The translations under genes and the position numbers were made by a program. DNA of 64,000 bases from Pipra filicauda. Lineage: Eukaryota; Chordata; Aves; Passeriformes; Pipridae. A model generated the notes under the pieces. The model saw only the letters and a program-made list of their open reading frames with translations, did not search any database and was not told the DNA's origin. Position 1 is the stretch's first letter. Every line of letters begins with the position of its first letter. The stretch lies in the NCBI RefSeq assembly GCF_003945595.2, contig NW_024104417.1, positions 124,001 to 188,000 on the forward strand, written 5' to 3'. Positions 37,798-50,067 of this stretch are shown piece by piece.

Positions 37798-40667
37798 TGT
37801 AAATAAATTGGAAACGGGCTGCAGAAGGAAATGATGAAAATAAGTTAGAAATGGTTTATCTCTCTAATATGCTGGTAATTCACCTGCTCATGCATCAGGA
37901 TGACCTTTTTTAGTAGGGGCAAAAAACAGGTATTTGTCTAAGAGATTTTATGAGATGAATAAATGAGGTCACCTCACTGGATTGCAGTAATATAGCCTTG
38001 TCCTAAGGCATTATTGGATTAGAGTCCAGAGGTCAACAGGAGGCTCTTCACTGGCTACAGCGGTTCTGGAAGTCATTGCAGGAGCCGAGCTTATTAGTTC
38101 TTAAGCATTCTGCCAGCATTTTTACTTCCTATAAACTAAACACACTTGCCATTACAAACATCTTATACGGGGCAATGATGACAGCCTCAACCTATGTTCT
38201 GCAAATATTCTTTAGCCTTACTGTAAATTTCTCTTAAGGTAGCAAGAAGTCTATAGAGACAGCTGCATACCAAGGGTCTGGTAATTTCCTAGTGTTATTT
38301 GCTATTGACTACAACTACCAACATCCAGAAAAGCCTCTAAAGGTAATTCAAAAAAAAAAAAAAGGTGAGATTATGTTTGTTTCTCACTTTTCAAACTCAG
38401 GTATCTAAGTATAATGGTTTGTTAAAAAGGCTCTGCTTTGAACACTTTGCTTCCAAATCTCATCCCCACTTGAGGAAGCAATGTATGAATACCACACATC
38501 AAAAGGGTTTATGACTTATAGCATTTCTTACACACCTCTTCCCTGGTCAGGCAAGGTCTATTCTCTCCCTAATTTTTTATGGTAATCTCTTACTTCTGAC
38601 CTATAGTTCTTCTGTCTCCTTCACAGTATTGTTCAGAGCAGGTAGTATTACTTCATGCAAACTTTTCTTCCCTTATCATTCTTAGAAATCTGTTATCTGC
38701 GGCACACATTCACAGGAGGAGGTACGGTAGCCTTTTCAGAGCTATCTATTGGCACACGCGTTCTTCTATGTTGCTTTCATTCAGACCTGGCATTAAAATT
38801 ATTACAAATTTGTAAAGCAGAAAGAGGACTGGCTCAGCAAGTCAATGTATTTTCAACCTCACAAGTCCAACAGTAATGTCCTACAAGTGTAAAAAACAAC
38901 TTAATGTCTTATATACCAGAAAATAAAATCACTATGCTTTTGTCTGTAAGAGGAACCCTTCAGACCTGGAGTAACTTTGTCCCTGCTTAGGCTTCCTGAT
39001 TTCCATGTAAGTAATGCTGGTACAAAAATTATCTTTCCAGTTTCTGCTCCTGAAAGGAGCTAGATGTCTAGCAGCCTAGATTTCTCCCTTTTCAATTAAT
39101 CACCTCCCCACCAGGCTGCCATCTGAGACAAGGGATAACTCCAACTCTGCTGGAAGGCCAATTCTATTACTTGGCTATGAAATAAAACACATTTTCTAAG
39201 ATATTCTTGTTCCTAATGCTGTCAAAGTTGCTTAAATAAGTGTTCACACATATCATCCACATGTTAACATGCCTCCCATGTCACCACTGCCTAAGCAGAC
39301 AGAAAGCCCCTCACTTGTAAGATTTTTTAAATCCTGGTCCAGAGCACACTGAAGCCAAGGGGATGTTTTTTATAGACTGGCATGGATCTTGAATCACACT
39401 GACCTTGTATGAAGCAAACTGTAGCTATGCACCTGTCATACTCAGTTTGCTGAGTGAACTGCTTTCAATTTAACTTCTGCTGTATGTTATTAATGTGGCA
39501 TAGTTATTAGCATTTAAATCACCTTGTCTCTTGTCACTTCTATCTTTACATTTCCGTTTTTCCCCACTGAGTATGATTTATAGAAGACTGACTCAGTAGG
39601 AAAGCATGTCGTTGTCAGACAAGGATGGAATTGTATTTTTTAGTATCACAGTTTATTTAAGGGACTAGGAATCAAAATGCAACTGACACAGCCATGACAA
39701 ACGTATGATTAATGTTAGTTATTTTTTCCCCACTGTAATATTTTTCTTTTCACTTCCTCTTTACAAATGCCTGAAAGTACCCACTAATTTTCTGATATCT
39801 TTGCTCAAGGAGCACGGGAGCAAGTGCCTATTCTTCTTAGAAAACAAGAGCTTCTTAGTAAAACCGAGTGACTTAGGACAAGGATAAATCTATTTGAGAT
39901 GCAATATCTAGTGTGGCTGCCCAGCTCAACACTTATGAGTAAGTGGTAGTGTATACCATCCTACTAAAAATGTAATTAGTGATATGCCCTATATAGTGCA
40001 GCCTAACACAAGACCGGGGCCTGGAATGTCATAAATACCGAAACATGAGTGCAGAGATTTCCCACACCACAGCGCAGTGGCAAACGAGCACCCTGCGGGG
40101 AAAGCTCGGGCAGAGGAGGACTGGGTACGTCAAGCATTGAACATGTTTTCAGTGCAAACGCTGCAAGCGGGGACTGGGAGGACGAAGCGGGAAGGTTGCA
40201 CGTCAGGGAGATAGGTTCGGGTACCAGGGGTATCTTCTCGGTGCCTATAACAGGGGACAGCCTTAGGTCACCAACACCGCTACGGAACTGCAGCACGGCT
40301 GAGGCGCACCGAACACCGGCGGAGGCAGGGGCGCAGCCGGAGCTTCACCTGCTCGGAGACTCGCCGGGAAGTCGCCCCCTCACCGAGGGGGTGCGGAGCG
40401 GCTCCCTGCGGGATGCCGCCCTCCTCCCGCGATGCCACGGCGGGGGCTGCCGGCGCCGGGGGCCGAACCGCTGCGGCAGCAGCAGCGCGGCGGGGCGAGG
40501 GGGGTCCGCGGCGCCCTTCGGCAGCGGGCGGCGGCAGCCGGGCCGCCCTCCCCACGCCCCGCTCCAGCCGCCGCCGCCGCCACCGGGCTGCACTGCGCTA
40601 GGGGCTGCTGCACCTGAGCGGCTGTGTCAGCGGGGGCATAAACCAAAACCAGCCCCCGGCGAATGCA

Positions 40668-40675
40668 TTATGTAA
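40668..40675. promoter_or_regulatory. D-box-like PAR-bZIP / NFIL3 site
   Basis: TTATGTAA is an exact match to the TTAYGTAA consensus bound by DBP, TEF, HLF and NFIL3. It sits in a short A/T-rich pocket of the CpG island, about 340 bases inside ANKH intron 1. The motif match is seen directly; function is inferred. Confidence 0.35.
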
Positions 40676-40680
40676 TTTGA

Positions 40681-40692
40681 GATTATATAATC
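40681..40692. repeat. Perfect 12-bp palindrome with TATA-like centre
   Basis: GATTATATAATC equals its own reverse complement. It lies six bases from the D-box-like site, in the A/T pocket of the CpG island. It contains TATATAA in both directions, so it could serve as a TATA-like element for a transcript antisense to ANKH exon 1. That is speculative. Confidence 0.5.
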
Positions 40693-40899
40693 CTGAAATA
40701 CGAGGGGAAAAAAAAATCCCCAAAACCCGCTGTCCTTCCCCGTGCATCTCGCGGGGGTGCGGGGCAGCCCATGCTCTCGGGCCGCCGCCGGGGCAGGCAC
40801 GGCGGCACCGGCCGCCCGCTGCCCCCACCGGCGATGGGGCCGCAGTCCCCGCCCGCCACGATGAGCCAGGGCAGGACGACGGGGCACGGTTCGGCTCTA

Positions 40900-41391
<492 letters not shown>

Positions 41392-41452
41392 TCAGCAGGA
41401 GACCCGAGAGATCAAGTCCATCCCCGCCACCCTCCTCCCACACAACAATGAT

Positions 41453-41486
41453 CCGCCGCCGCTGCCGCCGCCGCCGCCGCTGCCGG
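41453..41486 (-). repeat. Interrupted CGG trinucleotide repeat upstream of ANKH
   Basis: On the ANKH strand this is a run of CGG units broken twice by CAG, ten to eleven triplets in all, about 340 bases upstream of the start codon. It may lie in the promoter or in a long 5' leader. CGG tracts in such positions often vary in length between individuals; the interruptions would tend to stabilise this one. Confidence 0.8.
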
Positions 41487-41645
41487 AAAAAAAAAGAGGA
41501 GGGACACCGCCGCCAGCCACTCGTGCGGGCAGCGCTGCCATCCTCGGGGCGCGGGGGCCAGGGGAAGGGCCGGGCCGGGCCCCCCCCTCGCCTGACGCTC
41601 GCCGGCGGCGGGGCGACGGCCGCGGCGCCGCGCAGGAAAACACCG

Positions 41646-41696
41646 CCCTCCTCCTACTTCTCCTCCTCCTTCTCCTCCCCGCCGCCGCCGCCGCGG
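41646..41696 (+). repeat. Polypyrimidine CCT-rich tract followed by CCG repeat
   Basis: Thirty-five bases that are nearly all C or T (units of TCC and CTCC, one A interruption) run into four GCC units and GCGG. On the minus strand this is a polypurine stretch. Such mirror-like purine/pyrimidine tracts can adopt triplex structure and are frequent near vertebrate CpG promoters. It underlies several spurious low-complexity reading frames. Confidence 0.7.
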
Positions 41697-41852
41697 GGAC
41701 GGCGCAGGCCGCTGTGCGGTGCGGCCGCCGCCGGAGGTGCCCGTGCGGGCCGGCGCGGTGCGGCGCGGTGCGGGGCCGGCGGAGGAGCGGGGCCGGCGGT
41801 GCGGTGGGGCTCGGCCGCGGGGACCGCTCCCCGTGTGCGCGGGCTGCCGGAG

Positions 41853-41858
41853 CACGTG
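41853..41858. promoter_or_regulatory. CACGTG E-box with hypoxia-response-type core
   Basis: The palindrome CACGTG sits in the context AGCACGTGGG, about 740 bases upstream of the ANKH start and still inside the CpG island. It contains the RCGTG core used by HIF and is also a consensus for USF/MYC-type factors. ANKH expression has been described as oxygen-sensitive in skeletal cells, which makes this a reasonable candidate. No direct evidence is available here. Confidence 0.35.
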
Positions 41859-42010
41859 GGTTTGACACACGCTCGGCAGACGGGCCGGCGGGGGAAAGAG
41901 CGGCACCGAGCGGCTCCTCCTGACGCCGGAGCGGCCGCGCTGCGCCCCCGCGCCGGGCCAGGCACGGCACCTGTCCCGCATCCTTTGCCCCGCTGGGTCC
42001 CGCTGGGCGC

Positions 42011-45000
42011 CATGGGGTCCCACCCATCTGCGCGCCCTTCGCAGCCGGAGGCAGGGGAAGGCGTTTCCTGGCCGTGGGTTTCGGGCCTTGGGGCAGGGGC
42101 ACTCGTGGGGCTGCAGGAAAGGTGGGTTTCCTGAACGTGGCGTTAACGAGGATGTCTGACCCATAGCTCTTCTTCTGGTCAAACACATGAAATAAGTAAA
42201 TAAACGAATGGCGAACGTTTGCCAGTGCAACATCTTCATCTTCCAAGGTCTCTGGGCAAGAGAATGCACTTGTGGACCAGGGGAGCTTGCAGAAGGGTCC
42301 TTGCTTCCTCACTGGCAGGGGCACTGGCTGCCTTGAGAATCAGGGCCTTTGACAAACCTTACTCAGCCCTTACACCCCGTCATAAGGGTGGGGGAAAAGA
42401 TGAGAAAGCAAGCTCCCTTCTGAATGCCTTGCAGAAGTTTCTCAGCATTTTCAAACTTGCAGGGGGGTTTCAAGGTTTCATTGTGATTGAGTTCCTCTGG
42501 GGCATTTAGGTTTGTGTTGTTACCTTCCCTTGCCCCCTTTGAGGTCAGTTGGCAAATATTTTGGAAAGGTGGGAACTTTGTGAGAAATCAGGTACCTGTA
42601 TACAAGTATCTGATCTTCAGGGGAGCAGTGGCCAGCAGAAGAGTGCTGCAAAGCCTCCCTCTCCCAAAGACTCCTGTACTAGAATATTCCTGTGACCAAG
42701 CACCATTCCGCGCATTTGGACAGTCAGTAGGAGGTGAGCTCTGAAAATCCCTGGGAGGCAGATGACAGGCTGTGGAGTGGGGCTGGAGTGGAAAAGCCCC
42801 TGAGTCCTGAGGTGACTTGGCAAAGTCAGCCTCAGTTGGTGTTGGAGGTTTTTTCCCTCCTACAGCTGGAGTTTGTTTCACCTAGAAGTCCTTGAGCTGG
42901 TACAGCCATTGTTGTGAGCACACAAGAGCAAACTCAAACGCTTATAAGAGAGCAGACCTTTATTCATCCCATTGGTCACTTAAAATGCCACAGGCATGAT
43001 GTCCTGGAGCAGAGGAGGGCAAAGCAGGAGAGGACAATAAACTGAGAAGAAGGAAGCAGGAGTGGTTTGTGATTACCTAAGCCTGTCTTTGGATTAACAG
43101 CACCAAGTCTTCATCATCCTAAGGGAGAGCTAATCATCTCCAGACGCGCCAGTGGTTGGTCCATTGGACAGCTTTTAACCATATCCACGATGGGGAACAT
43201 TCAAGCTCCAGCCACCCAGACTAAACTTGGACTGAAGCAGAAACTCTTGTAGTTGCAGAGGCCTTACGGCAGCTGCCTTGTTTTATTTGTTTGCTTGTGC
43301 TGAGCTGAATTACCTGCCAAATTAGACATAACCTGTGTGCACACTTAAGTGTAAGTTTCAGATCTGCATAGCAGGTCTTTTTCTTTGAAGCAAGTCTTGT
43401 GACTTTTGAAGTCAAGGCTGGATATATTTTGAAGCATTAATTCAATATTAAATTCTGTCTTCCTGAGAATATGTTTGGTTTCAGATAACTGTATTGCCAG
43501 TAAGTAATTTCTTCCTGTTAGGACTAGTTTTTACTGGGAGTGAGGTCATTCTTCCTTGCCATTCTTCCTTGCCATGCCGTAATTTCACTTGAAATTATGG
43601 AAGAATATTTTTTATAGGTCTATATTTTTAAATATTTTCTTGGCAAAGTGTTCTTATTTTGTTTCAGTTTAAAGGGATTCTTTTTTTTAAGGGAAAGAAA
43701 TGTTTAGCACTGTTCTTGAGTCAGAGAAAAGTAAAAGGGAATCCCCAAAGCCACCTGTAAAGATATGATTTTAACTTGCCATTTGAAAATTCCAGATGAG
43801 CTGGTATTCAAGGAGTACCTCCTCTTGTTCCTGGCAAAAACAAGCCATCCCAAAATTAAAGCTTCCTGAATCAAAATGTTTGAACACCGAATGTGTGTCT
43901 CCAAGTGCTAACTACAAAGCACACATAGTGATTATTTGTCCAAAAATTATGTTCAGTCCTGGAAATACTGAGACACCCAAGTATTTTAATGGAGTATAAG
44001 AGAGGCATATCCATCTGGGGGTTTGTTATGTGTTCATAAGGTAGTTGATACTTTTTAACTCCAGCAGATAATGAATCATGTCCCTTAAGTCTGTAATTAA
44101 TTTCCGTCTGATTGGTCACTTGAGAGCTTGGGCTAGCTTTTTATCTTCCTGCTGCCCAAAGCAATAGTACAGTTTTATTTTAAGAGTAGTTTTACATTTT
44201 AATTCCTAACATGTACTGGAATGTCCTGGGCAAATGTTAACCTAGCTGATGGTTTCTTGAGTTCCATATATTAAAATCGTTAATCTTATTTAATAAACTG
44301 TTAGACAATGTTTTAGGCTTGTCTGTCTGCCTCCCATTCATGTCTTCGTGGGATGACTCTAGTTCTTGTGTGCTTCTCTTTTACCCCAGGTCATATTTGC
44401 TCCTTGAATTCATTACGAAAACAAAATTGTGTTTGGAACCAAAAAACAAGGATGGTTTCACACATCTTGAAGTCAGTAGTTTGCTCAGCTGATGAGCTGA
44501 GTAAATAGGTCATTTTAGCTGTATTGGGCAAAAAACAGTGATTAGTAATCATTTCCTTTCTAGCATATTTTCTGTTACACTACATTTCTTACTCGTATAC
44601 CAAACACTGTCTGTTTGTTTAATAGAGTAATAAAGACACAGAGAGGACAGCAGGAAATAATTACCCATAATCTCTCTGCTTTTTACAGAAAAATTATCTG
44701 GTCCAGGAGTATCTCAAATGTAGCCATCTCACTGGAGAAGTCATATGAATAGAGTACAGTGCTGTAACATGTTACAGTGTATAAGTGATGAAACATATTA
44801 GAAAACTCCCATGTGCCTGGTAAGGAAATGTGTTAGTAATTGCTACTTAAGCAATAGGGGCAAAGTCTAAAGGTGTTCCCAGTAGCAGATCAAATCAGGG
44901 TAGTGCATGTTACTTTTACTCACACAGTTGGAAATCCAACATGCAGCTCAGCACATAGCTTTAACATGTTAGAGTCCCAGTCCTTCCCCTGAGCTTAAAG

Positions 45001-47299
45001 GGGGCCCCTCATCACAACTCCATAATGGGAATCTTGAGAGAACCCTGCTGTGGTATTGCCTTGCTTCAGAAAGATGCCTCTTTTTACCTTGTCGAGGCTA
45101 CTACTAATTACCTGCTAGAGAAAATGGGTCTTGGGTTTGTTTTCTTAAATTACTAAGCTTGGGCTTTCCATCACTAGTTAGCTATTTAGCTGTCACCCCT
45201 ATTTTTTGCAGCTACTGGGTCTCTTCCAAACCTTTTCTTCTACAAAGGAATTTTTTTTTCTTATAGTCTAGTGATTCAGAATCACTCATTGTATAAGAAA
45301 TTCAAACTAGCAGATAACAAAATTTGTGACCCAGTTGTTCCATAAGAGGACAGATGAACTGGATTTCCCAGCCTGAAGAATGGCCAATGATTCTGGTCTC
45401 TGAATGGCCCTGGGCTGGGAAAGAGCAAATGATGACTGTCTTTTCCTACCTATTCCTATCAGATAAAGTGGAAGGACATCTCCACAATCATGTTCTGCTT
45501 CTGTCTTGAGTTATTCCTCCCCTAGCAACAGCTGCCTCTTGCAGACTTAACTTTTAAGCTGGAACTGAATCTGATGCATATTTCCATCTCTTTACACAAC
45601 AGTAATTAAAACAATAAGATTGTCATTTAAAAATGTTGTCAAATTATGACTGAATGTTACTGAAGGAATGCTCAGAATGTGAGTCTTGTGTACGAAGTGG
45701 AAAAATACTCTCCTATTTAGTGCTGAGGAATAGAAATAAAAAAATCTTCTACACATTCATTTTTTTTTAGGAGACTGGCCAGACACAAAGCTCAGTTTTA
45801 AGGAATTTTCATGACCCAACAACTGAAGATCCCTGGGACCCAAGTTCTGCAGAAAGCCTGTTTCTAGGAAAAATGTACGCTCAGCCTCTTCTTTTCCTGC
45901 AAAGGAGAGGGCAAAGAAGAGCTGGATGCACAACACTTTCTCTTACCGTGTGTAAACTAAGCCTGAATCACACTCAGTCACTGTGAGTTGTGCAGAAAGC
46001 CTTCATCTCAGAGGGTTAGTGGAACTCTCTTTGTTTCACTCCTCATGCATCAGCCATAGGATCAAGGGGCACTATGTTCTTGGGCTGTGTGCCTGGCCAT
46101 GACTTCTAGGCTCTTGCAGTTCATGACTGGAAGGACTACAGAAATGCTTCAAGAGAAGTCTGAATATTTATATAACATTTTATTCTGTGAATGGGTAGAG
46201 TTAAATTGAAAGATCAGAAAACAGCCAACGGAATCGGGTTGTCAGTCAGACAAGTGTCCAGCTAATACAGTTCTGATTTAGCTGCAGCTCTGTGTGAAAA
46301 ATAAAAATGGTCTTTACAACCTATGTCCCCTCCCTAAGGCCAGTCTGCTCCGTACACAGCTGGCTTGTCAAGTTAGATGATAAGGATGGTGCCCCTGCCG
46401 TAAACCCATGTCTTTCTTTCTTTGGCTGGCACAAGTGCACTGGCACCTTCAGGCAAAATTGTTTCCCAGCCGATGAAGCAGAAGAAGTCTTCTATTAATG
46501 CTTAAAAGACCAAGATAAAAATAATGTTGGGTTTCAGTGGCACAAGGAGACCTGTGTTGCTCAGAAGTGCCTGACATTTTTCAGGTGAGAATCAAAGGCC
46601 TGTCTCTGGTCTCCTGCAGCAGAGGACTTGTTCAGAATATGCCTTCTGCCACAGGTCACCCAGGAGTGTTGGCTCCGTATTCCCCATCTTCACAATGGTG
46701 TCTGCTCCATGGCTCACTCGGGCTCATGGCCTGGGGTAATCCCAGCTGTATGCATGACTTGTGGCGCTGGCCTTAATAGTGTTATTTGTTCTTTGGGCTT
46801 GTGTTCTGAGTCCAAAACTGTATCTTCTTCTGAGGCAACCTGGGGCACATGACTCTGCAGGAGCTCCAAAATGAGAGAGCTGGTGTGAGCAGCTGGTCTC
46901 AAGCTGTTGGCGGGGGATACACAGGGATGCCCAGTTGCAGCCCTACTCACTGAGGCAACGCTGTGCCATTTCTTAGCAGGTTAATCCAAACAACTCCTTC
47001 CTCAGTGTTGCAGTGATGTTAATGTAAATATTGCATTGCAGAAGGCTAACTGGACCAGGCGCTTCCTGGTTTAAAGATTTCTCTCTCAAGCGCTTGTAGC
47101 ATGGCATCTGGGATCCTGAGGGACCAGAGTGCTGATGAACCGTGCATGCTACAGAGGGAATTGCATTGTCCTAGCACCAGGCCTGAGGCTTCAGCATTGT
47201 TTCATGATCGGAGGAAGAGAAACTTTCTCATCATCAAAGCAAACATATACAAATATTGCATTTTCTCAGCACGGGAGAAATTAAGTTTTTAAACACAGG
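42011..47299. other. DNA upstream of ANKH, no gene recognised
   Basis: Base composition returns to AT-rich within a few hundred bases of the CpG island. A 13-bp duplication lies at 43547. No reading frame shows recognisable coding character, and no second CpG island or divergent first exon is seen. Confidence 0.65.
43547..43572 (+). repeat. Exact 13-bp tandem duplication
   Basis: CATTCTTCCTTGC is present twice head to tail without mismatch, followed by CATGCC, which repeats the first three bases. It lies in DNA upstream of ANKH. Confidence 0.9.
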
Positions 47300-48160
47300 G
47301 CAGTTTTGTGTGTTTTGTGTAGGTTTTTACCTTGCCTAATTTCTAAATAACAGTTTATTTAATGATTATAACTTAGGCATTCAAACATCTTGAAAAAAAT
47401 GCAAGTAATAATTTAAAATATTTTCCAGAACTTATTTCTATAAAATAAATTAAAATCTAGTTATGTGGATTTACCTGGAATTCAGAACTCGTTTTTAAAT
47501 TTACATTTTACATATTTGCTTCAGGCATTAGGATATACCAGGACTTTCTGCAGTCTGTTTGATTCTCACTAAAACGTCTACATGTAATATCACTTGCTGT
47601 GCTGTATATGAAATTTAATAGCACACAAAGTCACCAGTGATTGTAAAGGTCAATCTTTATGGCTTTGTGTATCATTAAAACAATCAATACTAGACTTCAG
47701 TTGTCTGTGGAGTTTACTGATGTAATTGAACGCCATTTAACTAAAACTTGTAGGAGGTGGTGGTGAATTTGCATTCTAAACTCATATTCTATGTTCTTTT
47801 GTGATGAGCTCAGTAGTTAGATTAATTGTTTAAATGTTTCAAGAGCACGCATTTATAAGTTTGCAATACTTCACCCTCTCCAGTTTTATTTAGAAGGAGC
47901 TCACTCCATCCTAAATATGTGTCTTGCCAAATATGTATCTTGCCATATATGGCTTCTGTGTTGTCACAGCAAACGACAAAATAGCCTCTGTATAGAACCT
48001 ACAGTAAACTAATGAATAATCAATGTATTTGTGAAAATACTGTAATATGCAAATGCATAAGCATTATTTATTAGTGCCTGTATGGCTGAAAATGCTATAG
48101 TATATGCATGCCTAAATCCAATATTTCTCAAGTGTAAATTTCAGCAGAAGATCTCTCAGT
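47300..48160. promoter_or_regulatory. AT-rich, repeat-free block resembling a conserved non-coding element
   Basis: The stretch has many TAAT/ATTA homeodomain cores, a POU octamer-like ATGCAAAT beginning at 48047, and no long reading frame. Apart from the small duplication at 47913 it contains no identified repeat. It is 6.2-7 kb upstream of the ANKH start and ends against the CR1 insertion. Conservation cannot be judged from one sequence, so this is a suggestion based on texture. Confidence 0.25.
47913..47944 (+). repeat. 16-bp tandem duplication, one mismatch
   Basis: AAATATGTGTCTTGCC is followed directly by AAATATGTATCTTGCC, then ATATATGGC, which resembles a decayed further unit. It is embedded in the AT-rich, regulatory-looking stretch left of the CR1 tail. 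Confidence 0.9.
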
Positions 48161-48185
48161 GATAAATTTTGTATTTACCAAGTGC

Positions 48186-48470
48186 AATAGGACAAGGGGT
48201 AAGAGTTTTAAACTAAAAGAGGGTCAATTTGGACTAGATATAAGAAAGAAATTTTTTTACAATGAGGATGATGAAACACTGGAGCAGGTTGCCGAGAGAG
48301 GTGGTGGATGCCCCACCCTCCCCCTGGAAACACTCCTGGTCAGGCTGGATGGGGCTCTGAGGAACCTAATCTAGTTGGAGATGTCCCTGCTCATTGCAGG
48401 GGGACTGGACTAGATGATCTTTAAACGTTTCTTCCAACCCAAGCTATTCTGAGATTCTATGAATCTATGA
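48186..48470 (+). mobile_element. CR1 LINE, 5'-truncated 3' end
   Basis: The segment follows the CR1 3' terminal region closely. It opens with AGGACAAGGGGTAA, continues through a TTGGACTAGATATAAGAAAG block and GAGCAGGTTGCC-GAGAGAGGTGGTGGATGCC, then CAGGCTGGATGGGGCTCTGA, ACTAGATGATCTTTAAA and TTCCAACCCAAGC. It ends in the diagnostic short repeats ATTCTATGAATCTATGA. Only the last 285 bases remain, as is usual for CR1 after incomplete reverse transcription. A short reading frame across it is not a gene. It lies about 7 kb upstream of the ANKH start and supports a sauropsid, probably avian, origin. Confidence 0.95.
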
Positions 48471-50044
48471 TTTAAAGATGAGCTTGATTTAGATAATATT
48501 CAAGTACTTTCTGGTACTTACTTTCAAGTCTGCTATGAGAGCACCGATAAACTTGCTAAAGGAGCGTAGAAATCTTCTTTTTCGTGAAGGATGATAAATG
48601 ACATAACTATTGGCATTCTTCCTTCTCCCAGTGTTTTTTCTGTCAATTTTTTCTCTAGTTTCAAACCAGTATTATGAAGAGGCAAAAGAAACAAGGCACA
48701 GTACTGGCTGTCATTTCCATGCGAACATGAAATATCTGAGGCAGGATTCTCTCAAAAGCCCCCTGCCTTCCCTTCTGGATATTTCGTTAACAGAATTCCC
48801 ATTCTTCCTAGGATATGGAAAACTAAATGTTTTGATTTATGTTACCAAACTTTTGTTTTCTTATTTCTTTGGGTGCAGTGCAATGAGTTTTTTAATCCCG
48901 TCAGACTCCAGATCTATACTTATCATCTAAACGAGGTGCATTTGTATCCTAATATAGTCAAAGAACTATTTCTTGCATGTAGGTGGATCAAGATTCTTAT
49001 TAGCTGAAGCACACATAGTGCTAAGATAAGCCTAAAAAAAGAACGCTGTGATATACTCTTTTCTGCCTATGAGAATTCAGATTAATGTGTTATTATCTTA
49101 AATTGCAAAAAAGATCTGTCATATACAATGGAATAAAACAGAACTGATTTACTCAGTTACTACTGAAAGTAAAAATTGTGTGTTGAATGGATTTCTTACT
49201 AAAACTGTCTAACAAGTGTGTTGTCTCAGTTGATCATAAACCACAAGGAATTTGGTGTAGACAAGCTCCAGACCCACCAATGTATTCAGCAGTTGATGAC
49301 CACATTTTCCTTTCCTTTCTAGAAAAAAAGCCTTCTGGAATTAAATAAATACGTTGAGAAGAACTGCATTAAACATGGGTCAGTCTGGAACAAAAACTGA
49401 TTTGATGAGTAAAATCCCATGGCAATAATCAGCCTCTCTCACATCTAAAACATGTTGCAGTCACTATTTAAAGTACAACAATAAGACATAAACTCTGTGA
49501 GTCAGAGTTCCTCCCATCAGAATTAACAAGTTTGGGCTGCCAAGGCCTAAACTGGAAGAGGGTGGTTCAAGTTTCCCTAAAGCCATAGGTATGAGGAAGA
49601 ATGAGGGAGAGACCTGTTGTCCCATTTTGGTCATTCTCTGTTCTTTCTAATATCTCAGCATCTTTTAGCAGGCTGAACAGGGCTGTAACCTGTGGAAGTG
49701 AAACACAGATTTTTCTCCATCCTCCATCCAGCAGCTATGCTATGAATTGGTGGAAAAAGAAGGCGAGAGGAGGTAATAGAGAAACCACATATGACAGGGT
49801 GGGCTTGATGTGTTTGAGAAACCTTTGTAGTTATGGAAGGAGCTGCGAGTGCTCCTCCCTTACAACTTGGCAGCTGGATCAAGCTGGCCAGATGCATCCC
49901 ACCCTGAGATGCCAAAGAGTTGTACAAAGAGCAATTGCTGTGCTCTGGGTAAGGGGAATGAGGATTTGCTGGAAGCAGTAGTGGGAGAGCACAAGGGAGT
50001 CTAAGCGAGTCTTGCACTTGGAGCAGGGCTTGTTGGGCTAGTGG

Positions 50045-50067
50045 CAATGACACCAATGACACCAATA
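50045..50067 (+). repeat. 9-bp tandem repeat, 2.5 copies
   Basis: CAATGACAC is repeated twice exactly and continues into CAATAAC. Simple slippage product in intergenic DNA; no function inferred. Confidence 0.85.

Larger units (their letters stand above)
36461..40299. other. Intronic DNA approaching the CpG island
   Basis: Contains A-runs near 36646, 37028 and 38348, a TTTA microsatellite near 37432 and the duplication cluster at 37635-37797. GC content begins to rise only after about 40050. No gene recognised. Confidence 0.65.
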
